Shown here piece after piece: positions 8,076 through 14,880 of a DNA stretch of 41,079 nucleotides. The stretch spans positions 1-41,079 of the forward strand of contig CALXWT010000012.1 in NCBI GenBank assembly GCA_944392445.1, read 5' to 3'. Under the pieces are notes generated by a model that ran no database searches, had not been told where the DNA came from, and saw nothing but the letters and a program-made list of their open reading frames with translations. The DNA is from an uncultured Clostridia bacterium. GTDB lineage: Bacteria; Bacillota; Clostridia; TANB77; CAG-508. Both the position numbers and the translations under genes were made by a program. The first letter of the stretch is position 1, and each line of letters begins with the position of its first letter.

Positions 8076-8585
8076 ATGAAGTTAAATATAGTATTAATAG
8101 AACCAGAAATACCTCAAAACACTGGAAACATTGCGAGAACATGTGCTGCACTTGGAGCAAAACTTCATTTAGTGCACCCATTAGGATTTAAAATTACCGA
8201 AAAAGCAGTAAAAAGAGCAGGACTCGACTATTGGGATAAATTAGAAATAGAAGAGCACACATCATTTGAAAAGTTCCTTGAAAAATATAAACCAGAAAAT
8301 CACAACATGTTCTTTGTTACAACAAAGGGAAAGCACGTATATTCTGAGCCAGATTATTCTAAAATGGACGAAGTATTTGCTTTATTTGGAAAAGAAACTA
8401 AAGGTCTTCCAGAGGACATATTGTTAAAATATATTGATAAAACAATTAGAATACCAATGAGACCTACACTTCGTTCTTTAAATTTATCAAATTCTGTTGC
8501 AATAGTTGCTTATGACATACTAAGACAGAGAAATTACGAAAATTTAGAAGAAATAAGTGAATATTTTGATGATAAATTGAACTAA
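8076..8585 (+). CDS. trmL: tRNA (cytidine/uridine-34-2'-O)-methyltransferase TrmL
   Basis: This SPOUT-class methyltransferase adds a 2'-O-methyl group to the wobble base of tRNA-Leu isoacceptors with anticodons CAA and UAA. The start MKLNIVLIEPEIPQNTGNIA is characteristic, and the knotted C-terminal SAM site shows FGKETKGLPE, IRIPM and LRSLNLSNSVAI. At 169 residues it is the usual length. The frame stays open to a TTG at 8064, but GAAAGGA would touch that codon, so the ATG at 8076 is preferred. It is followed after 23 bp by the U32 gene. A substrate gene, tRNA-Leu(CAA), is in the same window at 19844. Confidence 0.93.
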   Translation: MKLNIVLIEPEIPQNTGNIARTCAALGAKLHLVHPLGFKITEKAVKRAGLDYWDKLEIEEHTSFEKFLEKYKPENHNMFFVTTKGKHVYSEPDYSKMDEVFALFGKETKGLPEDILLKYIDKTIRIPMRPTLRSLNLSNSVAIVAYDILRQRNYENLEEISEYFDDKLN

Positions 8586-8608
8586 ATAGAGAAAGGAAAT
8601 AAAATAAA

Positions 8609-9925
8609 ATGAAAAAACCAGAATTATTAGCACCAGCAGGGTCATTTGAAAAAGCTAAAACTGCATTTATGTATGGAGCAGACGCAGTATATTGTGGAAC
8701 AGGAAGCTTATCTTTAAGAAGCAGAGCAGAAGTAGATGATAATGATTTAGCAAAAACAATAGAATATGCACATAGTATAGGTAAAAAAGTATATGCAGCT
8801 ATAAACATATATGCTTGGGACGAGTATTACGAAGAAATAAAAAAACAAGCAAAAATGTTAAATGAGATGAAAGTAGATGGAATTATTGCATCTGATGGAG
8901 GAGTAATAGACATCTTAAAAGAATATGCACCAGATGTGGATATACACATAAGCACACAGGCAAATACCGTAAGCTATCATTCTGCAAACTTTTGGTACAA
9001 AAATGGAGCAAAAAGAGTAATACTTGGAAGAGAAATGAATAAAGAGCAAATTAGAAAGATAATGGAAAATAAACCAAAAGACTTAGAAGTAGAGATGTTT
9101 GTTCATGGAGCAATATGCTTTGGATATTCAGGTAGATGCTTTTTAAGTGATTTCTTAGCTTCAAGAAGTGCAAACCTTGGAGACTGTGCACAAAGTTGCA
9201 GATGGGCATATAATGTGTATGTGGAAGAACATAACAAACCAGGCAATTTGATGCCAGTAGAACATGATGAAAAAGGTACATATATATTTTCATCTAAAGA
9301 TTTATGCTTAATCAAAGAAATACCAGAAATAATTGAAATGGGAATAGATAGCCTAAAAATAGAGGGAAGACTAAAAACAGAATACTACCTAGCAAGTGTA
9401 GTAAATGCATATAGAAATGCTATTGATGACTATATGAAAGAGCAGGAAAAATATGATTATACAAAATACTTAAAAGAGCTAGAAAAAACAAAAACCAGAG
9501 GACTTACAACATTCTATTTTAATGATAGAAACAACAAAGACTTCCAAGAATATGATGGAAAACAATATAACCCAGACTATGAATTTGGTGGAAAAGTAGT
9601 TGGAAAAGATATTGAGAATATAGAAGATGTAGACGACAGTAAAAAAGATTTATTACAAAAAAATAGCGAAAAGATGAATATAGAAGATAAAGAAGAAAAT
9701 GCAAGGTATATTATAGAAATTAGAAACAAGCTAAAAATTGGAGACACAATGGAAATACTAATACCAGACCAAATAACCCCAGTAGAATTCAAAATAGAAA
9801 AACTATGGGACACAGAAACAGATGAGGAAGTAGACGCTGTTAACCCAGGCAAAGTAGGACAAAGTATAAAAATGAAGTTGCCTATAAAATGTGAAAAAGG
9901 CTGGATACTAAGAAGAAAAAAATGA
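8609..9925 (+). CDS. U32-family protein, TrhP-like tRNA hydroxylation factor
   Basis: The 438-residue U32 'peptidase' starts with ELLAPAGS-FEKAK-AF-YGADAVY and carries the family signature EMFVHGAICFGYSGRC. Conserved cysteines follow in SANLGDCAQSCRW, then SSKDLCLI and SLKIEGRLKTEYY. In bacteria, TrhP (YegQ, YrrN/YrrO) members of this family are needed for prephenate-dependent hydroxylation of U34 in tRNA; others act in ubiquinone synthesis or rRNA hydroxylation. The cysteine-rich centre and length fit TrhP. The gene follows trmL in one operon with a GAAAGG ribosome site. Its TGA stop codon is the first three bases of a palindromic repeat, so the repeat may have set the current C-terminus. 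Confidence 0.85.
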   Translation: MKKPELLAPAGSFEKAKTAFMYGADAVYCGTGSLSLRSRAEVDDNDLAKTIEYAHSIGKKVYAAINIYAWDEYYEEIKKQAKMLNEMKVDGIIASDGGVIDILKEYAPDVDIHISTQANTVSYHSANFWYKNGAKRVILGREMNKEQIRKIMENKPKDLEVEMFVHGAICFGYSGRCFLSDFLASRSANLGDCAQSCRWAYNVYVEEHNKPGNLMPVEHDEKGTYIFSSKDLCLIKEIPEIIEMGIDSLKIEGRLKTEYYLASVVNAYRNAIDDYMKEQEKYDYTKYLKELEKTKTRGLTTFYFNDRNNKDFQEYDGKQYNPDYEFGGKVVGKDIENIEDVDDSKKDLLQKNSEKMNIEDKEENARYIIEIRNKLKIGDTMEILIPDQITPVEFKIEKLWDTETDEEVDAVNPGKVGQSIKMKLPIKCEKGWILRRKK

Positions 9926-9975
9926 CACTTTGGTGCCTGTCACCAAAGTGCCATTTGGCACTTTTTGGGACAGGT
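9923..9975. repeat. Palindromic repeat, locus C, filling the gap between convergent genes
   Basis: The first 31 bp (9923-9953) are a palindrome with ends TGACACTTTGG and CCAAAGTGCCA. The next 22 bp end in GGGACAGGT. The whole 53-bp unit recurs in opposite orientation at 14818-14870 with only three mismatches. The left end supplies the TGA stop of the U32 gene. The right end touches the TAA stop of the minus-strand DUF368 gene, so the two genes have no other DNA between them. Confidence 0.8.
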
Positions 9976-10771
9976 TTACCCTGAAAGCCTGCCAGCAAGT
10001 TTAAATCCGATTATAAAGCATAGAATAGAAGCTATGCCTACTAAGTTAAATGAAATTGGACTATACAACACTAGCACACTGCCAAGTGTAAAACCTATTA
10101 TAGAATAATAGGTTTGCATATAGAAGTGTTTAAGCAATAGCCTTATTATTACTAAAAAGCATACACAGCCTAATACAAGCCCAATACCCATAGGAACTAA
10201 AACACTTAAATTCATACTAGCTACACTATCTAAATATGTAGAGTAAACACCGCATGCACATTAGAATTAAAGTGTTACTAACACCAGGAAACACAACTCC
10301 AATAGCCATCAAAAATCCAGACAAAACAAGAAATAAGAACGAAAAATAATCTATACTATTAGATAAGTTTAATTTACTTTCCAAAAATACTAAGAAACAT
10401 CCTAGTATAAAAGATATAATTGTAAATGGAATGTATCTTAATCTAAATATATGCTCTGAATTTACCTTCTTAACTAATAAAGGAATACTACCTAAAATAA
10501 GTCCAATAAAGCAAAAGCTAGTTTGAGTAGGAAATGTATTAAAAAGCATTTTTAGTATATTACCAAATAAAAATACACCAATAACGCCACCTAAACCAAT
10601 AGGAAGCAAATAAAAAAAGTTTTTCTTAAAATCTTTAAATAAATTAAATATTGAGTTAATTAACTTATCATACATACCTAAAATAACGCAAATAACACCA
10701 CTGCTAACACCCGGAAGTATTGCACCAGCACCAAGCAATATTCCTATAAAAAAATTAAATAGTTTATTCAA
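9976..10771 (-). CDS. DUF368 membrane protein, split by a +1 shift at a CGG codon
   Basis: This polytopic membrane protein of the DUF368 family opens with GILLGAGAILPGVSSG and has a second copy of that motif, GVVFPGVSNTLILM, typical of a two-fold family thought to handle lipid carriers or related envelope substrates. The first frame (10771 down) stops after the codons ATG CGG TGT. Omitting the C of CGG (minus strand, 10252-10250) gives MGVYSTYL and continues in frame to a TAA at 9976. The Gly before V-Y is expected in this family. The full product would be about 264 residues, a normal length. It is therefore either recoded or a recent pseudogene. No separate start signal supports the second part as its own gene. 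Confidence 0.8.
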
Positions 10772-10951
10772 GCTTATTCACTCCTTTAGAAAAAATATTA
10801 TTGAAAAAAATCACAATTATTTTTAACCCTATCACCACTAAATTACTATTCAAAAAGCTTACAAAATAGTACAACTTTATAATTATAAGGTCAGGCACTT
10901 TTAATTTTCTTACACATATAATTTATGTATAAGGAAGTCGGAGGTGCATTT

Positions 10952-11665
10952 ATGTTTACTGCATTTTGTGGAGGTTTAGGAGCTATAAGCTTTGTAGAAT
11001 TTTTAAAATCAGCTGTGTTTCTATTAGGATATATATCAAGTAACAATCTTTTTCCAGAGCCATTGTCGGCAGAGGACGAGAAAATGTATTTGGAACAAAT
11101 GAAAGAGGGAAGCGAAGAGGCACGTAACATATTAATTGAAAGAAATTTAAGGCTAGTTGCACACATTTGCAAAAAATATAGTACGGCAAAAGCAGAGCAA
11201 GACGATTTGATTTCAATAGGCACAATAGGATTAATAAAAGGAATAAATAGTTTTGAGGCATCTAAAGGTGTAAGACTTGCAACGTATGTAGCAAGGTGCA
11301 TAGATAATGAAATATTGATGTACTTAAGAAGTGCTAAAAAGCTTAATGCAGAGGTGTATTTGGAAGATCCGATAGGAAAAGATAAAGATGACAATACAGT
11401 CACTCTTCAAGAAGTTTTGGAAAATGATGAGAGAAGCATTGAAGAAGAGGTGGATTTAAAGTTTAAAATTAAAAGACTATATAACAAGATGAAAGAAGTT
11501 TTAAAAGATAGAGAAAAATCAATAATAGAGCTAAGGTTCGGGCTTAAAGGAACCAAGCCAAAAACACAACATGAAATAGCAGAGATGATGGGGATATCAC
11601 GTTCGTATGTATCCAGAATTGAAACCAAAGCAATAGGAAAGCTTGCAAAGGAGTTTAAAGAGTAG
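10952..11665 (+). CDS. sigK: RNA polymerase sporulation sigma factor SigK
   Basis: This is the mother-cell late sporulation sigma factor. The hydrophobic pro-sequence (about residues 1-25) precedes NNLFPEPLSAEDEK. Region 2 has NLRLVAHICKKY, DLISIGTIGLIKGI and LATYVARCIDNEILM; region 4 ends with the helix-turn-helix ISRSYVSRIETKAIGKL. Length (237 residues) and order match Bacillus SigK across the whole protein, and the gene is not interrupted by a skin-type element. The start is the ATG at 10952, which GGAGGTG precedes by 6 nt; an upstream ATG at 10925 has no ribosome site and would add residues that homologues lack. As in Bacillus, the N-terminal extension implies processing. Its presence suggests the organism sporulates or recently did. 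Confidence 0.95.
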   Translation: MFTAFCGGLGAISFVEFLKSAVFLLGYISSNNLFPEPLSAEDEKMYLEQMKEGSEEARNILIERNLRLVAHICKKYSTAKAEQDDLISIGTIGLIKGINSFEASKGVRLATYVARCIDNEILMYLRSAKKLNAEVYLEDPIGKDKDDNTVTLQEVLENDERSIEEEVDLKFKIKRLYNKMKEVLKDREKSIIELRFGLKGTKPKTQHEIAEMMGISRSYVSRIETKAIGKLAKEFKE

Positions 11666-11760
11666 AGAAATGAGATGTGAATAATAATTATCCAATATTA
11701 CAACTGTGTTACAGGAATATTAAGAGTTATAAAAAAATTTCCTTCATTATCAAAAATAAA

Positions 11761-11789
11761 TTGCAAAACGAAAATAAATGTGTTAAAAT
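11761..11789 (+). promoter_or_regulatory. Promoter of the exonuclease gene
   Basis: TTGCAA (11761-11766) and TAAAAT (11784-11789) have a 17-bp spacer, about 85 bp before the chosen ATG. Confidence 0.55.
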
Positions 11790-11875
11790 TTATTCCACTA
11801 TGTTACACAAGCAAAATAAACCATAAAAGTACTATAAAAAATAACATAGCAAATAACAATAGATGGAGTAAAGAT

Positions 11876-12631
11876 ATGTATAATAAATTTATTTTTATAA
11901 ATAATAATAGAAGAAAAAAGCAAAAAGAATTAGAAGCACAAAAGGCAGAAGCAAATTCGCAAATCAGTTTTGATATGCTTGCAAATGCACAATACCAAAA
12001 CAATAATGGAGCCAATAATAACGTCTCAGCAAAGCCAAAAAACAATGTAGTGTTCAAAACAGGTGGAGTAAAAAGAAGCAATGTGGCTCAATCAACACAT
12101 CAAAGTGGAAAAAACTTAAATAGGTTTATAGACGATTATGTGTTAGTAGACATTGAAACTACTGGACTATCGCCAATTTATGATGATATTATCGAAATTG
12201 GTGCAATAAAAGTGGAAAACAATAAGATGATAGATGAGTATAGCCAGTTAATAAAAATAGATAGAATTTTACCACAAAGAATAATAGAGTTAACAGGAAT
12301 TACAGATTCTATGCTAGCTACAGGTAAAATGCCAAAAACTGTACTAGAGGAGTTTGTTAATTTTGTAGGTAATAATGTTATTATTGGCCATAATGTAAAT
12401 TTTGATTTAGGTTTTTTATGTAATAAATGTAAAAAATATCTAGATTACAATTTAAACAATGACTACATAGATACATTGTATTTAGCTAGAAAATTGGTGC
12501 CAAATAGTATAAATCACAAACTTGGAACACTTGCAAAGTTATTTAATATAAGTTACGAAGGAGCTCATAGAGGACTAAAAGATGTTGAAATAACGTATGA
12601 AGTGTATAATAAATTAAGAGAAATAAGTTAA
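11876..12631 (+). CDS. DEDDh 3'-5' exonuclease (PolC/DnaQ epsilon-like)
   Basis: From about residue 88 to the end this is a DnaQ-family exonuclease: DIETTG (D92, E94), IIGHNVNFDLGFL, and the final H-x4-D pair in AHRGLKDVE. It would remove nucleotides from DNA or RNA 3' ends with two metal ions; homologues act in proofreading or repair. The first ~85 residues are asparagine- and lysine-rich and look disordered. The start is the ATG at 11876, with GGAG 7 nt upstream; the frame is open back to 11780 but without a ribosome site. It has its own promoter and is followed by a strong palindrome. It lacks polymerase and helicase domains, so it is a stand-alone exonuclease. Confidence 0.85.
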   Translation: MYNKFIFINNNRRKKQKELEAQKAEANSQISFDMLANAQYQNNNGANNNVSAKPKNNVVFKTGGVKRSNVAQSTHQSGKNLNRFIDDYVLVDIETTGLSPIYDDIIEIGAIKVENNKMIDEYSQLIKIDRILPQRIIELTGITDSMLATGKMPKTVLEEFVNFVGNNVIIGHNVNFDLGFLCNKCKKYLDYNLNNDYIDTLYLARKLVPNSINHKLGTLAKLFNISYEGAHRGLKDVEITYEVYNKLREIS

Positions 12632-12653
12632 AATAAAAGCCTTAGAATAAAAA

Positions 12654-12705
12654 TGAAGTGCACCTCAAATGTTAGATTTTGGTCTAACATTTGGGGTGCA
12701 CTTCA
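12654..12705. repeat. Perfect long palindrome downstream of the exonuclease gene
   Basis: TGAAGTGCACC (12654-12664) and its continuation pair with the mirrored arm ending GGTGCACTTCA (to 12705). The stem is about 22 bp with a single imperfection and a 6-nt loop around 12677-12682. No clean T run follows. It may act as a terminator, but its ends look like those of insertion sequences (GTGCACTTCA type), so it may be a solo element derived from one. Confidence 0.55.
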
Positions 12706-12834
12706 ATGAAGTAGGGATTTTTAAAATTCAAAAAAATGGAAAAATAAAAAGCAAAAAAAATCACATAATAATATTGAAAAATTAAGTGAATTATACTTAT
12801 TTTTTAATTTTACAATATTAAGAAAGGTGATTTT

Positions 12835-13995
12835 ATGAAGGAAATATTTAGTTTTATATTAGCTATTTTATTAGTTTTTTGTATATTTCAATTAAATGTA
12901 AATGCTGCTTCAATACCATTAAATTCAGTTACAGTAGATGTTAGTAAAGAAAAAGTGGCACCTGGTGAAGAAGTTACAGTAAATATAAACTTTGGTACTG
13001 ACCTTGGAGCATATACTTTTGATGTGGCTTACGATAATAGCATATTTGAGTATGTAAGTGCTGAGGGAGGAACTCCAAATGATAATGGTACCAGAGTAAG
13101 AGTTACTTATTACGATACAGCAGGTGGAACTAATCCACGAATAAATATGTCTGTTACTTTTAAAGCTAAAGCAGATATAACTAGTACAAATCCAACAGAC
13201 TTTTCAGTTACAGCAGAGGGATTAGCAAATAATGATGCATCACAAGAATATGATGATATTACCACTCCAATTAAGAAAGACGTTACAGTTGAGCCAAACT
13301 ATGTTGATTATACTATAGAATTCAATCATTCTGGAAAGCTTATAGCAGATGAAGAGAATACGATGGAGTTAATTACAAAATCAAGCATGGGAAGAAATTA
13401 TGACCATGTTAAAATGCAAGTTGAAGTAACTAAAAAGCCTTCAGACAGTGCTACTGTACAGTTGCTTGCAATAGAAAGGACAAGAGCACAAGTAGACTTA
13501 ATTAAAGATGGTTGGGGAGAACCTGATGGATATGAATTAGGTGGAAAAGATGTAGAGCAGATTCTGGATGTACAAGGAGTGTTTAGCGAAGTAGGAGAAT
13601 ATGTAATTAAGATTAGTTTATTAGATAAAGATTCATCAGATGCAGTAATAGCAACAAAAGATTTTACATTAAATATAGAAACTACTACTGGTGGTACAGA
13701 TAATGAGGAGACAACACCACCAAATGGTAATACTGGAGACACAGATAACGGAAATCAGGAAAACAACAATGGTGGTCAAAGTGGAAACGAAAATGATAAC
13801 GAAAACAATGGACAAAACGGTAATACTAATGAAAATACAAACCAAAATGGACAGAACCAAGAAAATGTAGAAGAAATGCCAGAAAATCTACCACAAACAG
13901 GTATGACAAAATATGTTTATATTATTACTGCTATAGCAATACTTGGAACTGGATATATTACTTTAAAAAATGAAAAAATAAAAAACAAAAAATAA
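12835..13995 (+). CDS. Cell-wall-anchored cohesin-domain protein (LPQTG)
   Basis: This is a 386-residue surface protein. It has a signal peptide (about 1-25, cut after VNAA) and a cohesin-type beta-sandwich (about 30-155) with the opening SVTVDVSKEKVAPGEEVTV and GAYTFDVAYDNSIFEYVS. A second beta-rich domain (about 160-285) and an Asn/Gly/Thr-rich flexible spacer (about 290-345) follow. The C-terminal sorting signal is LPQTG, a hydrophobic helix and a basic tail. Cohesins bind dockerins, so this should display a dockerin protein on the wall. The next genes are a sortase and a dockerin-bearing protein, which makes a matched set. Ribosome site AAAGGTGA precedes the ATG. Confidence 0.88.
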   Translation: MKEIFSFILAILLVFCIFQLNVNAASIPLNSVTVDVSKEKVAPGEEVTVNINFGTDLGAYTFDVAYDNSIFEYVSAEGGTPNDNGTRVRVTYYDTAGGTNPRINMSVTFKAKADITSTNPTDFSVTAEGLANNDASQEYDDITTPIKKDVTVEPNYVDYTIEFNHSGKLIADEENTMELITKSSMGRNYDHVKMQVEVTKKPSDSATVQLLAIERTRAQVDLIKDGWGEPDGYELGGKDVEQILDVQGVFSEVGEYVIKISLLDKDSSDAVIATKDFTLNIETTTGGTDNEETTPPNGNTGDTDNGNQENNNGGQSGNENDNENNGQNGNTNENTNQNGQNQENVEEMPENLPQTGMTKYVYIITAIAILGTGYITLKNEKIKNKK

Positions 13996-14090
13996 AATTG
14001 CAGTAAATATTATTGCATAGGAAACAAAGAAAAAATTTAAAAGAACTAAATATAAATTAGAAAAGATTTTCAAAAAGGACAAAATCTAAA

Positions 14091-14714
14091 ATGATAAATA
14101 AGATTTTAAAACTACTAATCATTTTAATTATTTCTATAATAATAGGAAATACACTATATGGTATTTACAAAGAGGAAAAAATTAGTAATGTTCCAGGGAA
14201 AAAATCAGTAGAAAATGGATTCAGTATAGCAGAGTTCATGACGGGAAAGGACAATGAAGAAAAATCGGAACAAATAAACTTGCCTACAACATACAAGGGT
14301 TATGAGGTATCAGCCGAATTATATATACCAAAAATTAACTTAAACACTTATGTACTAGATGACAAAAGTGATGAAGCAATGTGGATATGCCCTACAAAAT
14401 ATTACGGACCAGAGCCAAATGAGGTGGGAAATTACTGCATTGCTGCTCACAATTACGACAAGGAAAATATGTTTAACCATATAATAGAATTGGAAATAGG
14501 TGACACAATATATTTATCTGATAATAAGAATGGAAAAGTAAAGTATGAAGTTTACGATATATACAAAGCAATACCATCAAATACGGAAGCTCTTTTGCAA
14601 AACACTAGTGGAAGAACAGAACTTACCTTAATAACATGTAGTGATTATTCAAGTAAAAGAATTATAGTGAAAGCACAAATGTCGGTTTTAGGGACAGGCT
14701 CTTTTCCGACATAA
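14091..14714 (+). CDS. Sortase (class D-like) with a repeat-derived C-terminus
   Basis: The 207-residue membrane transpeptidase should attach the adjacent LPQTG protein to the cell wall. It has an N-terminal anchor helix (about 5-23) and then a sortase beta-barrel with catalytic His120 (IAAHNYD), Cys183 in TLITCSD and Arg190 (SSKRIIV). The TLxTC signature and single N-terminal anchor fit class D or related sortases. The last eleven residues (MSVLGTGSFPT) and the TAA stop are encoded by a GGGACAGG-type palindrome that begins at 14680, directly after the final beta-strand. The repeat has therefore replaced or extended the native end of the gene while leaving all catalytic residues intact. Confidence 0.9.
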   Translation: MINKILKLLIILIISIIIGNTLYGIYKEEKISNVPGKKSVENGFSIAEFMTGKDNEEKSEQINLPTTYKGYEVSAELYIPKINLNTYVLDDKSDEAMWICPTKYYGPEPNEVGNYCIAAHNYDKENMFNHIIELEIGDTIYLSDNKNGKVKYEVYDIYKAIPSNTEALLQNTSGRTELTLITCSDYSSKRIIVKAQMSVLGTGSFPT

Positions 14715-14870
14715 TTGTCAGACTTGGGGACAGGCTCTCATTAACGTCTGTCCCCAAACACGACATTTGTGTCGAAAAAGAGCCTGTCCCTAAAGATGAC
14801 ATACTTGTCCGATTTAGACCTGTCCCTAAAAGTGCCAAATGGCACTTTTGTGACAGGCACCAAAGTGCCA
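14680..14870. repeat. Palindromic GGGACAGG repeat array, locus B
   Basis: This is a tight array of related palindromes. A 32-bp unit at 14680-14711 (TGTCGG...CCGACA) comes first. A 50-bp hairpin with ~18-bp arms lies at 14716-14765. An inverted copy of the 32-bp unit is at 14770-14801. A 53-bp unit at 14818-14870 matches locus C inverted. The array begins inside the sortase coding sequence and ends exactly one base before the GGAGG ribosome site of the next gene. It could form large RNA structures between the two genes. Confidence 0.85.
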
Positions 14871-14880
14871 GGAGGTGAAT

